DNA of 37,745 nt from an uncultured Lachnospiraceae bacterium. GTDB lineage: Bacteria; Bacillota; Clostridia; Lachnospirales; Lachnospiraceae. The translations under genes and the position numbers were made by a program. The stretch covers positions 1 to 37,745 of the forward strand of contig CANRGO010000014.1 in NCBI GenBank assembly GCA_947630125.1, given 5' to 3'. Below, piece after piece: positions 1-9,088 of the stretch; position 1 is the stretch's first letter, and each line of letters starts with the position of its first letter. The notes beneath the pieces are model-generated. The model was not told the DNA's origin. It ran no database searches and saw only the letters and a program-made list of their open reading frames with translations.

Positions 1-94
1 TGTTTTTGTAATCAAGCATTTCTTCTGCTGCTTCTTTTAAAACTTCTTCCGGAAGTACTGCAGGACCTGCTGAAAAATTATAAATTCTTGACAT
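1..94 (-). CDS. serC: Phosphoserine aminotransferase, N-terminal fragment
   Basis: Only the first 31 codons lie in the window; the gene runs off the left edge. The start is the ATG at 94-92, behind a strong TAGGAGGA site (about 103-110). The peptide contains [14 protein letters not shown], the near-invariant N-terminus of SerC, a PLP-dependent enzyme of phosphorylated serine biosynthesis (3-phosphohydroxypyruvate plus glutamate to phosphoserine). The NFSAGP segment lies near the active site in the family. The preceding gene on the same strand is an L,D-transpeptidase ending at 174, but a good promoter in the gap suggests serC begins its own unit. Identification from a short fragment is still confident because this segment is distinctive. 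Confidence 0.88.
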   Translation of the reverse strand, partial: MSRIYNFSAGPAVLPEEVLKEAAEEMLDYKN

Positions 95-127
95 ATTTAT
101 TATCCTCCTAAATTTTCAATTAAAGAA

Positions 128-156
128 ATAATACATTCTTAAAATGACAACGTCAA
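128..156 (-). promoter_or_regulatory. Sigma-A-type promoter of serC
   Basis: On the - strand, TTGACG (156-151) and TATTAT (133-128) are separated by 17 bases, each matching consensus at five of six positions. Transcription would begin about 25-30 bases before the serC start. The -35 overlaps a short palindrome TGAC-N3-GTCA (145-155). Confidence 0.7.
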
Positions 157-173
157 CACTTTTTTGCTTTAAA

Positions 174-1568
174 TCAGTAAAACATTATAACAGGTGTTCC
201 AATTTCAACATTTTCGTAAAGTATTTTCATTTTATCATAAGGCGTATTGATACACCCATGGGACCCATCTGTCAAATAAATATCTCCTCCAAATTCATCT
301 CTCCACTTCGCATCATGAATGCCAATATTTCCATTCACTGGCATCCAATAATTTACAAAAGCAGCATAATTTGGACCTCGCAAAGTTCGATTTCTTTGTT
401 TGGCATATACATAACACACTCTTGCCGGTGTTTCCATATTACGGGCAACATTCCCAGTCACAATATCCGTTTCTACCAGACAAATTCCGTCTTTATAATA
501 GTACATCACTTGTTTCGTCATATCGATTTCTATATAGGTATCTCCAATATCATCAATTCCTTGATATTTTGCCTTTTTAATAAATTCAGGTATCCGCTGG
601 GTATCCGAACGTTTATAAAAAGCATCTATTAAATACTCATATTCTGCTTCTCGATCCATTAAGTTCCCGTAAGTTCCACCATCGATAGTAACAGATTCAC
701 CTCTTGTTGCCTGAAAAGTTCTAGTAATACTATAGGTGTCAAAGGTATTACCCAACTGCTCAATATATTGTTGTACTTTTTCTACATTTAATATGAGTTT
801 ACCTTGTTCATCAAACAAAAAATCTCCTTTATCATCTAAACTAATCCAATCTGATACAACAGAAGGAGTTAATTCCCAAATGGTGTCTGTAAAAACATAT
901 GTCATGTGGAAATCTTGAAATTCGGATACTTTTTGATAAACACGTTCGGTATTACTCATATCTTCTGTTTTTTCCATATCATAATAGCAAGAATCTATGT
1001 CTATGGTATGTTCTCTCTGTTCCATGGCTTTTATGAGTACTTCAAGCAAATATTCTTTATCTAAAACATCTTTTGTTTCATCAAGAAGCTGATAACCTTC
1101 CTGTGTTTTTATAATCTGAAATCTTCTTTCTGATTCATCCTTATTTTCTTTTATAAAATCAAGATTCATTAACAAATCCTGTAACGTTTTCTCATCGTAA
1201 GAAATTACCGGATACATATATACACTTTGTTTTCCATGTAAAAAATCTATTGTTTCTGTTTGTTTTTGTGTTGACAATAACAAATTTAAATCCGAACTAA
1301 AGCTTAGTTCATAGTCAATCTGCTTAAGATCAAGTATTCCTACTGTGATTCCATTTTTAACCAAGCAAACAGAACCATAGTCTTCTTGTTTCAGCAACAT
1401 TTCATTTGCTATTTCTACGGTTTGACCAGTTAAATAAATATCGTTTACCCATGTTTGTAATTTGAATCGTTCCTGGTAATATAATTTTAATGAAGCAAAG
1501 GAACTTATCCCAAGCAATATAAGAACTGTAAAAAACAAAATAATATTTCTGGCAATTTTTCTTTTCAT
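174..1568 (-). CDS. Membrane-anchored L,D-transpeptidase (YkuD domain)
   Basis: 464 residues. One N-terminal membrane segment (about residues 8-27, uncleaved anchor) is followed by a long extracytoplasmic region resembling the PG_binding_4 domains that precede YkuD in Clostridia. The C-terminal YkuD domain carries GIHDAKW (His418) and SHGCIN (His437, Cys439), the catalytic His/Cys signature that forms 3-3 peptidoglycan cross-links or attaches proteins to wall peptides. The domain ends the protein, as is usual. The ATG start has AAGGAAT six bases upstream. It sits downstream of ilvB but behind a hairpin terminator (1578-1625), so expression may come from readthrough or an unrecognised promoter. 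Fold and catalytic class are certain; the exact cross-link made is inferred. Confidence 0.9.
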   Translation of the reverse strand: MKRKIARNIILFFTVLILLGISSFASLKLYYQERFKLQTWVNDIYLTGQTVEIANEMLLKQEDYGSVCLVKNGITVGILDLKQIDYELSFSSDLNLLLSTQKQTETIDFLHGKQSVYMYPVISYDEKTLQDLLMNLDFIKENKDESERRFQIIKTQEGYQLLDETKDVLDKEYLLEVLIKAMEQREHTIDIDSCYYDMEKTEDMSNTERVYQKVSEFQDFHMTYVFTDTIWELTPSVVSDWISLDDKGDFLFDEQGKLILNVEKVQQYIEQLGNTFDTYSITRTFQATRGESVTIDGGTYGNLMDREAEYEYLIDAFYKRSDTQRIPEFIKKAKYQGIDDIGDTYIEIDMTKQVMYYYKDGICLVETDIVTGNVARNMETPARVCYVYAKQRNRTLRGPNYAAFVNYWMPVNGNIGIHDAKWRDEFGGDIYLTDGSHGCINTPYDKMKILYENVEIGTPVIMFY

Positions 1569-1577
1569 AGATTCCTT

Positions 1578-1625
1578 AAAATAGGAAAATAGTCTTCCAA
1601 CAATCTGTCAGAAAACTATTTTCCT
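1578..1625 (-). terminator. Hairpin terminator after ilvB
   Basis: Perfect 11-bp inverted repeat, AGGAAAATAGT (1583-1593) and ACTATTTTCCT (1615-1625), with a 21-base loop. Read on the - strand it begins six bases after the ilvB stop and is followed by ATTTT. It lies only about 10 bases before the L,D-transpeptidase start. Confidence 0.6.
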
Positions 1626-1630
1626 TTCTG

Positions 1631-3316
1631 TTATTTTTTTCTCAAATCATCAGCATCAAAAACATCTTCAATTGGAGCTCCTGGTGGAACCATAGGAAAA
1701 ACTTTATCATCTTCATGAACCATACAATCAATAAGTACTGGTTTATTTAATTGAATAGCTTTTTCAATTGCTGGACCTACTTCTTCTTTTTTAGTAACAC
1801 GAATCGCTTCACAACCCAACGCTTCCGCCACTTTACAAAAATCAACACCATCATCTAAATCAGTTTCCGAATAACGTTGTTCATAAAACAACGTTTGCCA
1901 CTGACGTACCATTCCAAGAACCTGATTATTAATAACAATTTGAATAATCGGAATATGATATCTGCTTGCTGTCATAAGTTCATTCATATTCATTCGAAAA
2001 CATCCATCCCCACCAATATTAACACAGATTTTATCTGGTCTGGCCATTTTAGCGCCAATACAAGCACCCAAACCATAACCCATAGTACCTAAACCACCAG
2101 AAGTAATAAAGGTTCTAGGTTCTGTAAAGCGATAATACTGAGCTGCCCACATTTGATGCTGGCCAACATCTGTAGTTAGAATTGCTTTACCTTTTGTAAT
2201 GCGATCCAACTCTTCAATAACAAATGGACAAGTTAGCTGATTATTTTCATACTTAAGTGGAAATTGCTCTTTTAAACTCAAAATGTGACTGATCCACTCA
2301 GGATGAGACTGGGGTTGTAATTTTTCATTCAATACTTTTAACATACATTTTAAATCACCGATTAATGCTGCATCAACCCTTACATTTTTATTAATTTCTG
2401 CTGCATCGATATCAAGTTGTATAATTTTCGCCTTGGATGCGAATTTCTTAACATTTCCAGTTACGCGGTCGGAAAAACGAACACCTAATACAATCAACAA
2501 ATCACACTGCCCTACTCCAAGGTTGGATGTTTTGGTTCCATGCATGCCGATCATTCCAGTATACAGGTCATCATATCCATCAAATCCACCTTTTGCCATT
2601 AGCGTGTCGCATACGGGAGCGTCAATTTTTTTTGCAAATTCACGAACTTCATCAGTCGCTTCACTAATTATAGCTCCTCCACCCAAACAAATATAAGGTT
2701 TTTTGGCTTGCTTTATCATATCCAAAATCTGATTTAGCGTTTCACTTGGTATGGTTAAATCATTAACCTTGCATTCATTTTTTTCTGGAACAATCGGTTC
2801 AAACTCACAACTGTTTGCTGTCACATCTTTCGTTATATCTACTAAAACTGGTCCAGGTCTACCACTTTGTGCAATGGTAAAGGCTTTTCGAATTGTATCA
2901 GCAAGCTTTGTTACATCCTTTACTATATACCCATGCTTTGTAATCGGCATTGTTACACCAGCAATATCAACTTCTTGAAAACTATCCTTACCCAGTAATG
3001 GTAATGTAACATTTGCTGTAATTGCAACCATAGGAACAGAATCCATATAAGCAGTTGCAATTCCAGTCACTAGGTTTGTTGCGCCAGGTCCGCTTGTAGC
3101 TAAGCAAACTCCTACTTTTCCTGTAACTCTTGCATAGCCATCCGCAGCATGACTTGCACCTTGTTCATGACTGGTTAATATATGATTTATTTCGTCTTTG
3201 TGTTTATATAATGCATCATAGATATTTAAAATGCTTCCACCTGGATAACCAAAAATTGTTTTTACACCCTGTTCTTTTAAACATTCTACAACGATTTCAG
3301 CTCCTGTTAACAACAT
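1631..3316 (-). CDS. ilvB: Acetolactate synthase, large (catalytic) subunit
   Basis: 561 residues, the normal length for this ThDP/FAD enzyme, which makes 2-acetolactate or 2-aceto-2-hydroxybutyrate in valine, leucine and isoleucine synthesis. The N-terminal ThDP domain has FGYPGG and SHEQGASHAADGYAR with the activating Glu51. A central FAD/dehydrogenase-like domain follows. The C-terminal ThDP domain has GDGCFRMN with the closing NN of the ThDP/Mg motif. The ATG start at 3316 has GAGGTGAT upstream. It is the last gene of leuB-ilvD-ilvB, 26 bases after ilvD. No regulatory small subunit (ilvN/ilvH) is next to it. A catabolic AlsS is less likely because of the biosynthetic neighbours. Confidence 0.93.
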   Translation of the reverse strand: MLLTGAEIVVECLKEQGVKTIFGYPGGSILNIYDALYKHKDEINHILTSHEQGASHAADGYARVTGKVGVCLATSGPGATNLVTGIATAYMDSVPMVAITANVTLPLLGKDSFQEVDIAGVTMPITKHGYIVKDVTKLADTIRKAFTIAQSGRPGPVLVDITKDVTANSCEFEPIVPEKNECKVNDLTIPSETLNQILDMIKQAKKPYICLGGGAIISEATDEVREFAKKIDAPVCDTLMAKGGFDGYDDLYTGMIGMHGTKTSNLGVGQCDLLIVLGVRFSDRVTGNVKKFASKAKIIQLDIDAAEINKNVRVDAALIGDLKCMLKVLNEKLQPQSHPEWISHILSLKEQFPLKYENNQLTCPFVIEELDRITKGKAILTTDVGQHQMWAAQYYRFTEPRTFITSGGLGTMGYGLGACIGAKMARPDKICVNIGGDGCFRMNMNELMTASRYHIPIIQIVINNQVLGMVRQWQTLFYEQRYSETDLDDGVDFCKVAEALGCEAIRVTKKEEVGPAIEKAIQLNKPVLIDCMVHEDDKVFPMVPPGAPIEDVFDADDLRKK

Positions 3317-3342
3317 AGTATCACCTCGACCTTTCCCGATGC

Positions 3343-5010
3343 CTATCTGGGGATTTCTAAAATTGCACCCCTGTTTCCACTGGTTACCATTCTTTGATAT
3401 CTGGATAAATATCCTGTTGTAATCTTAGGCTCTATCGGCTTCCAATTTTCTTTACGTTTCTTTAAAATCTCTTCATCTACACATAATTCAATGGTGTTAT
3501 TTGGTATATTAATAGAAATCAAATCTCCTTCTTCCACCAGTGCAATTGGACCACCAACTGCTGCTTCTGGAGAAACATGTCCAATCGATGCGCCCCTGGA
3601 TGCTCCACTAAATCTACCATCTGTAATTAATGCTACAGATTCACCAAGACCCATTCCAGCGATGGCTGATGTAGGGTTTAACATCTCCCTCATTCCAGGA
3701 CCACCCTTTGGACCTTCATATCGTATAACCACAACATCCCCGGAAACAATTTGATTGGTTTTTATAGCATGAACAGCATCTTCTTCACATTCAAATACTC
3801 TTGCTGGTCCCTTATGAACCAACATTTCAGGTACAACTGCCGAACGTTTTACTACACAGGAATCTGGTGCTAAATTACCTTTTAAAACAGCAATTCCACC
3901 TACTTCACTGTATGGATTATCAATTGGTCTGATAACTTCTGGATTTAGATTTATTGCATATTCAATATTTTCTTTGACTGTTTTACCAGTAGCTGTTATC
4001 AAATCTGTAAACAATAGGTTTTTCTTATCAAGTTCCTTCATGACCGCATATACTCCACCAGCCTCGTATAAGTCTTCCATATATGTATGACCTGCTGGTG
4101 CTAAATGGCATAGATTTGGTGTTTTTGCACTGATTTCATTTGCTATTTCAAGATTTAAATCAACACCTGCTTCATATGCGATTGCAGGAAGATGAAGCAT
4201 AGAATTTGTAGAACAACCAAGCGCCATATCTACTGTCAATGCATTTAAAAATGCTTTTTCATTCATAATATCTCTTGGCTTAATATTCTGTTTAACCAAC
4301 TCCATAATCTGCATACCAGCATGTTTTGCCAGGCGAATACGTTCTGAATAAACCGCTGGGATTGTACCATTTCCTTTTAATCCCATACCCATGGCTTCTG
4401 TTAAGCAGTTCATACTATTTGCTGTATACATTCCAGAACATGATCCACAGGTTGGACATGCTTTCTCCTCGAATTCTAAGACATCTTCATCACTCATAAG
4501 TCCAGCTGCATGACTACCAACTGCTTCAAAAACTCCAGAAAGGCTAGTTTTACAACCCTTCACTTTTCCAGCCAACATAGGTCCCCCAGAAACAAAAATA
4601 GTAGGTATGTTAACTCGTGCAGCTGCCATTAATAGTCCCGGTACATTTTTATCACAGTTAGGAATACAAACCAACCCATCCAGACTATGTGCTAATGCCA
4701 TACATTCTGTACTGTCAGCTATTAATTCTCTGGTTGCCAAAGAATATTTCATTCCAATATGTCCCATTGCGATACCATCACATACTGCTATTGCTGGAAA
4801 TACTACAGGTGTACCACCAGCCATACTAATTCCAGTTTTTACAGCCGCTTCAATCTTATCCAAATTTATATGACCAGGAACGATTTCATTAAAAGAGCTA
4901 ACAACTCCGATTAATGGTCGTTCCAATTCTTCTCTGGTAAATCCAGATGCACTAAGTAGTGCTCTATGTGGTGCTTGTTGTATCCCTGCTTTTACTGAAT
5001 CACTTTTCAT
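3343..5010 (-). CDS. ilvD: Dihydroxy-acid dehydratase
   Basis: 555 residues with the start at ATG 5010 (MKSDSVKAG), preferred over an upstream in-frame codon at 5043 because AAAGGCAGG lies just before it and it matches the usual family N-terminus. IlvD dehydrates 2,3-dihydroxy-3-methyl acids to 2-keto acids with an Fe-S cluster. Cluster cysteines are visible in PNCDKN and [10 protein letters not shown], and the C-terminal part has [14 protein letters not shown] followed by the conserved [11 protein letters not shown]. It lies 55 bases after leuB and 26 bases before ilvB in one - strand operon. The close paralogue Edd (6-phosphogluconate dehydratase) is excluded by context and by the overall sequence. 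Confidence 0.95.
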   Translation of the reverse strand: MKSDSVKAGIQQAPHRALLSASGFTREELERPLIGVVSSFNEIVPGHINLDKIEAAVKTGISMAGGTPVVFPAIAVCDGIAMGHIGMKYSLATRELIADSTECMALAHSLDGLVCIPNCDKNVPGLLMAAARVNIPTIFVSGGPMLAGKVKGCKTSLSGVFEAVGSHAAGLMSDEDVLEFEEKACPTCGSCSGMYTANSMNCLTEAMGMGLKGNGTIPAVYSERIRLAKHAGMQIMELVKQNIKPRDIMNEKAFLNALTVDMALGCSTNSMLHLPAIAYEAGVDLNLEIANEISAKTPNLCHLAPAGHTYMEDLYEAGGVYAVMKELDKKNLLFTDLITATGKTVKENIEYAINLNPEVIRPIDNPYSEVGGIAVLKGNLAPDSCVVKRSAVVPEMLVHKGPARVFECEEDAVHAIKTNQIVSGDVVVIRYEGPKGGPGMREMLNPTSAIAGMGLGESVALITDGRFSGASRGASIGHVSPEAAVGGPIALVEEGDLISINIPNNTIELCVDEEILKKRKENWKPIEPKITTGYLSRYQRMVTSGNRGAILEIPR

Positions 5011-5065
5011 AATTATGACCTGCCTTTCTTGACACCCATCCACTTCACGCGTATGAATATATACT

Positions 5066-6151
5066 TTACTTTAATTTCGAAGCAATTAAAGTACCCATTT
5101 GATCACAGGAAACTAAGTTGCATCCTTCTGACATAATATCAATGGTACGATATTTTTCCTTTAATACGTCTTTGATTGCCTGTTCAATTTGATTCGCCTC
5201 TTGATCCAGGTCAAAGGTTAAACGTAACATCATGGCCGCAGATAAAATTGTAGCAATTGGATTAGCAATATTTTTACCAGCAATATCTGGTGCTGACCCA
5301 TGACTTGGTTCATATAAACCAAACTTACTTTGATTTAATGAAGCACTTGGTAACATACCAATAGAACCAGTTATCATACTTGCCTCATCGGATAAAATAT
5401 CCCCAAACATATTTTCTGTTAATACTACATCAAATTGTGATGGATTTTTAACCAACTGCATTGCACAATTATCTACTAACATATGTTCGAGACTAACGTC
5501 TTGATAGTCCTTATGTACTTCCATCACAACCTGTCTCCAGAGTCTAGAAGAATCAAGTACATTTGCTTTATCAACGCTGCAAACTTTGTATTTCCTTTTC
5601 TTTGCAATTTCAAATGCTTTTATTGCAATTCTTCGAATTTCTTCTTCATCATATGTTAAGGTATCCGTTGCCACACGGAGACCGTTTTTTTCATAAGTCT
5701 TTCTAGCCCCAAAATAAAGTCCGCCAGTTAATTCCCTCATAATCAACATATCAAATCCCTGCTGACTAATATCCGCGCGGAGAGGACATGCATCTTTTAA
5801 TTCCTCATATAGTAACGCTGGTCTTAAATTTGCAAATAATTGAAGTTCCTTTCGTATAGAAAGTAAGCCTGCTTCTGGTCTTAAATGTGCCGGAAGTTGA
5901 TACCAGGGAGAAGTCGTTGTATCTCCACCAATTGATCCCATCAATACACAGTCCATATTTTTTGCTTTTTCAATTGTTTCTGCTGTCAATGGTTCACCAT
6001 ATGCATCAATAGAAGCACCACCTAATAATAAATCTTCAAAAATCAATGAATGATCATACTTCTCACAGACAATCTGAAGTACTTTTTTTGCCTCTGCAAT
6101 TATTTCTGGCCCAATTCCATCTCCACTAATACAAGCAATCTTTAACTTCAT
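5066..6151 (-). CDS. leuB: 3-isopropylmalate dehydrogenase
   Basis: 361 residues. LeuB oxidises and decarboxylates 3-isopropylmalate with NAD in leucine synthesis. The N-terminus has [21 protein letters not shown], with the conserved arginine, and [14 protein letters not shown] are substrate and metal motifs. [17 protein letters not shown] carries the metal-binding aspartates. [14 protein letters not shown] is the NAD-binding loop. I chose ATG 6151 over the in-frame TTG at 6160 because AAGAAGG sits 10 bases before the ATG but would be almost touching the TTG. It is the first gene of the branched-chain operon; leuA, leuC and leuD are not in this window. Confidence 0.95.
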   Translation of the reverse strand: MKLKIACISGDGIGPEIIAEAKKVLQIVCEKYDHSLIFEDLLLGGASIDAYGEPLTAETIEKAKNMDCVLMGSIGGDTTTSPWYQLPAHLRPEAGLLSIRKELQLFANLRPALLYEELKDACPLRADISQQGFDMLIMRELTGGLYFGARKTYEKNGLRVATDTLTYDEEEIRRIAIKAFEIAKKRKYKVCSVDKANVLDSSRLWRQVVMEVHKDYQDVSLEHMLVDNCAMQLVKNPSQFDVVLTENMFGDILSDEASMITGSIGMLPSASLNQSKFGLYEPSHGSAPDIAGKNIANPIATILSAAMMLRLTFDLDQEANQIEQAIKDVLKEKYRTIDIMSEGCNLVSCDQMGTLIASKLK

Positions 6152-6175
6152 AACTTCCAAGCCTTCTTTCCTTTT

Positions 6176-6210
6176 ACTATGTCTTTTTCACATTAAAGTG
6201 TCAAAGACAT
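6176..6210 (-). promoter_or_regulatory. Promoter of leuB-ilvD-ilvB with overlapping 32-bp dyad
   Basis: On the - strand, TTGACA (6204-6199, perfect) lies 17 bases before CATAGT (6181-6176, four of six), giving a leader of about 20 bases before leuB. Positions 6179-6210 form an imperfect palindrome centred between 6194 and 6195, with 13 of 16 positions pairing; the outer arms ATGTCTTT and AAAGACAT are perfect. It covers the -35 and the spacer and touches the -10, as a repressor operator would. The regulator is unknown. Confidence 0.5.
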
Positions 6211-6263
6211 TTAAAGATATCATATATGAAACAGCCAAAAATTTCAAGAATAGAAAATTTTTA

Positions 6264-6293
6264 GAAAAAAAACAGGACCTTTGTCCTGTTTTC
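6264..6293 (-). terminator. Rho-independent terminator after yajC
   Basis: On the - strand, AAACAGGAC, a short AAA(G) loop, GGTCCTGTT and a run of eight T. It begins about 12 bases beyond the yajC stop and separates the vanY-tgt-yajC unit from the leuB promoter. Confidence 0.9.
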
Positions 6294-6304
6294 AATTTTG
6301 TTTA

Positions 6305-6619
6305 TCAAGATTCTTGTGTCTGTTTTTCAATCTGAACAATAGCAGATTTTTGCATTGGAATTCGGCAATTCTTATTATTACCAAATTCTACAATCACATC
6401 AGAATCCGTAATATCAATAATCACTCCATAAAAACCACTGCTTGTTAATACACTATCTCCTATTGCCATGGTGGAAAGCATTGCCTTCATTTTTTTCTGT
6501 TCTTTCTTCTGTGGACGGAATAAGAAGAAATAGAAAAATACACCGATAACTACTACATAAACAACCGTTACTAATAAAGATTGTGTTGCATCTCCACCAG
6601 TTAATAAAACATTTGACAT
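6305..6619 (-). CDS. yajC: Sec translocase accessory protein YajC
   Basis: 104 residues, typical of YajC, the small membrane partner of SecDF. One N-terminal hydrophobic segment (about residues 15-34) is followed by the family hallmark FFLFRPQKKEQKK and a basic, soluble C-terminal domain. The start is ATG 6619, set by AGGAGG at 6632-6627; the in-frame codon at 6685 would add 22 residues without a ribosome site. Downstream of tgt, the classic tgt-yajC pairing seen across bacteria, though secDF does not follow here. A separate promoter upstream may add to readthrough from tgt. Confidence 0.93.
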   Translation of the reverse strand: MSNVLLTGGDATQSLLVTVVYVVVIGVFFYFFLFRPQKKEQKKMKAMLSTMAIGDSVLTSSGFYGVIIDITDSDVIVEFGNNKNCRIPMQKSAIVQIEKQTQES

Positions 6620-6656
6620 GTTATGTCCTCCTAGTAATCTTTCATAATTTAAAGTA

Positions 6657-6685
6657 ATCATAAAGGAAAAAGAGAGTTCTAGCAA
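6657..6685 (-). promoter_or_regulatory. Candidate promoter of yajC
   Basis: On the - strand, TTGCTA (6685-6680) and TATGAT (6662-6657) are 17 bases apart in the 103-base tgt-yajC gap. The -10 matches at five of six positions and the -35 at four. Confidence 0.45.
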
Positions 6686-6722
6686 GTCTTTTTCTATATC
6701 TTCATACTTTTTTCATATCTGA

Positions 6723-7856
6723 CTATTCCTTTTGCTGTTTCATGCCTTCTAATTTTTCTTTTTTATAGGCTGTAAAACGTCCCTCATCCAATGCATTTCG
6801 TATCTCTTCCATCATGGTATTATAAAAATAAAGATTATGCAAAACACAAAGACGCATGCCTAACATTTCTTTTGCTTTTAACAAATGACGAATATAAGCT
6901 CTGGAATATCGTTTGCAGGCTGGACACTGACAGCCCTCCTCAATAGGTCTGCTATCCAACTCATATTTTGCATTAAACAAATTAAGTTTCCCATGATTTG
7001 TATAAAGATGCCCATGTCTTCCATTTCTTGAAGGGTAAACACAATCAAAAAAGTCTACTCCACGTTCTACCGCTTCTAAAATATTAGCCGGCGTACCTAC
7101 TCCCATTAAATATGTGGGTTTGTTAGCTGGAAGAAATGGAACTGTTTCTTCTATAATATGATACATTTCTTCATGACTTTCACCAACAGCCAATCCCCCT
7201 AGTGCATACCCTGGAAGATCAAATTCTGAGATACGCTTTGCATGCTCAATTCGAATATCTTTAAAAATAGCACCTTGATTGATTCCAAAAAGCAATTGAT
7301 TTTTGTTTATCGTATCCTCCAGGCTATTTAAAAACACCATTTCTTTTTGACTTCGCTCTAACCATCTAGTTGTTCGATCAACTGAGTCCTGAACATATTT
7401 TTTTTCCGCTTTACTGGAAGGGCACTCATCAAAAGCCATAGCAATGGTTGACGCAAGGTTTGATTGAATGCGCATACTATCTTCTGGCCCCATAAATATC
7501 TTTCGTCCGTCAATATGAGATTGAAAATATACTCCTTCTTCTTTTATTTTACGGAGTCCCGCTAAAGAAAAAACTTGGAATCCACCACTATCTGTCAGAA
7601 TGGGTTTGTCCCATACCATGAATTTGTGAAGACCACCCATCTTCTTGATTATTTCATCTCCTGTTCGTACATGCAGATGATATGTGTTCGATAATTGAAC
7701 CTGAGTTTTAATTGCTTCAAGATCTTCCGTACCTACTGCACCTTTGATTGCTGCAACAGTACCTACGTTCATAAATACAGGAGTCTGAATTGTTCCATGA
7801 ACCGTTGTTAATTCTCCTCTTTTTGCGTTACCTTCTTTTTTTAATATACGATACAT
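6723..7856 (-). CDS. tgt: Queuine/preQ1 tRNA-guanine transglycosylase
   Basis: 377 residues. Tgt exchanges guanine-34 of Asp, Asn, His and Tyr tRNAs for preQ1 in the queuosine pathway. The TIM-barrel motifs are present: DSGGFQVFSL with the active-site aspartate, GGLAVGE, and DCVYPSRNGRHG carrying the second catalytic aspartate. Zinc ligands are CQCPAC and the downstream CVLHN. The length matches bacterial Tgt. ATG 7856 is preceded by AAGGAAG and lies 18 bases after the vanY stop, suggesting cotranscription. The preQ1-making genes (queA, queC-F) are not in the window. Confidence 0.96.
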   Translation of the reverse strand: MYRILKKEGNAKRGELTTVHGTIQTPVFMNVGTVAAIKGAVGTEDLEAIKTQVQLSNTYHLHVRTGDEIIKKMGGLHKFMVWDKPILTDSGGFQVFSLAGLRKIKEEGVYFQSHIDGRKIFMGPEDSMRIQSNLASTIAMAFDECPSSKAEKKYVQDSVDRTTRWLERSQKEMVFLNSLEDTINKNQLLFGINQGAIFKDIRIEHAKRISEFDLPGYALGGLAVGESHEEMYHIIEETVPFLPANKPTYLMGVGTPANILEAVERGVDFFDCVYPSRNGRHGHLYTNHGKLNLFNAKYELDSRPIEEGCQCPACKRYSRAYIRHLLKAKEMLGMRLCVLHNLYFYNTMMEEIRNALDEGRFTAYKKEKLEGMKQQKE

Positions 7857-7874
7857 GCTGTACTTCCTTTATTT

Positions 7875-8984
7875 TTATTCCTCTATTTGTTGCACAAACT
7901 CTTCGAGGGTAATTCCTGTCTTCATAATAATTGTAGCCGCTTCAACACCCACATATCGAAAATGCCAGGGTTCATACTCAATACTGGTGATATATTCTTT
8001 CCCTAATGGATACCGTAAAATAAAACCAAACTCACAGCAGTTTTCTGCAAGCCATTTTCCCGCAATCGTTTCTCCAAAACCTGCATTTAATGAGGCGTAT
8101 TCGTCACTTATAATATCAAAAGCTAAGCCAATCTGGTGTTCACTTGCTCCCGGAACAGTTACTGTTTGAGAGGCATAACTGTATGCTTCAAGATAAGAAT
8201 ACCCTTTTTGCATATAGGCTTTTACTTTTCGTTCAAACAAAACTTCCTGTCTATTGTAATCTCGATACGGTGAACAAATTATCAGATTTACCTGATCTTC
8301 TTTTGCTGCCTGTAACATAGCCAAAAGTTCATCAACAATTCTTTCATCGCACATCATGGACCCTTTTATGGTTCCCAAGCTAAATTCGTAATCATCTGGA
8401 ACAGGGTGTTGCTTATTTATGAGAAGTAGCTTCCAGTCATCTTTATCGAACGCCGTTGTTTCTACAATATGGCGAACAAGATCTTCATCTGATAATTCAT
8501 TATGATTACTCTCTGACTGATTCAAATCATTTGCTACTGTTTCCTTATTTTCTTCTAATATCTCATCTACTGTAAAGGTTGTAATGTTGTCAATTTCTGA
8601 TACATCTTCATTATCATACTCTTTTAAAATATCATCCTCTAAAATCAACTCACTGTCTTCAATCGCATCTGGCTTGTTCATTTGATCTTCTTGGTTTTGA
8701 AAATCATACTCATTAATTGATTCTTCTTGCATCGAAGTTTCTATCGATTGTTTCATTTCAAGGTTTTGATTATCTAAATATGTAAAACTTGAACTTAAAG
8801 CAAAAATAAACAGCACTGAAATCATCGAAACATAGCGCTTTGTATTATTTGAAAAGTACTGAAGGGTGTCAAAAACAAAAACAACCAATATCACCAGTAT
8901 CAGAGCTGGATATTTAAACATTGGATGTTTTTTAGTCATTTTCTTAATTTTCGACAACATTTTTTCTTTCAATGTCTTCTTCAT
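7875..8984 (-). CDS. VanY-type D,D-carboxypeptidase, membrane anchored
   Basis: 369 residues. Two hydrophobic segments (about 25-43 and 53-70) precede an acidic, low-complexity stretch (about 80-170) and a C-terminal VanY/peptidase M15B domain. Zinc and catalytic residues are visible in SEHQIGLAFD (His283, Asp290) and EPWH (Glu338, His341). Such enzymes trim the terminal D-Ala from stem peptides outside the cell. The start is taken at ATG 8984, with AAGGAAG five bases upstream, not at the in-frame ATG 8999. The acidic linker probably reaches from membrane to wall. No van resistance genes are nearby, so this is a housekeeping trimming enzyme rather than part of a vancomycin cassette. Confidence 0.88.
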   Translation of the reverse strand: MKKTLKEKMLSKIKKMTKKHPMFKYPALILVILVVFVFDTLQYFSNNTKRYVSMISVLFIFALSSSFTYLDNQNLEMKQSIETSMQEESINEYDFQNQEDQMNKPDAIEDSELILEDDILKEYDNEDVSEIDNITTFTVDEILEENKETVANDLNQSESNHNELSDEDLVRHIVETTAFDKDDWKLLLINKQHPVPDDYEFSLGTIKGSMMCDERIVDELLAMLQAAKEDQVNLIICSPYRDYNRQEVLFERKVKAYMQKGYSYLEAYSYASQTVTVPGASEHQIGLAFDIISDEYASLNAGFGETIAGKWLAENCCEFGFILRYPLGKEYITSIEYEPWHFRYVGVEAATIIMKTGITLEEFVQQIEE

Positions 8985-9088
8985 ACATACTTCCTTCATC
9001 TAAGATACTAGATATGGTATTTAAAACAAAAATTCCATCTATAATAATAGCACAAATATACAAAATATGCACTTGATTTCTGAATTAT

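Noticed and set aside
9000..9088. Possible promoter or terminator between vanY and the lactonase-family gene
   Set aside because: AT-rich with several TATTAT-like strings, but no -35 at proper distance and no convincing hairpin.
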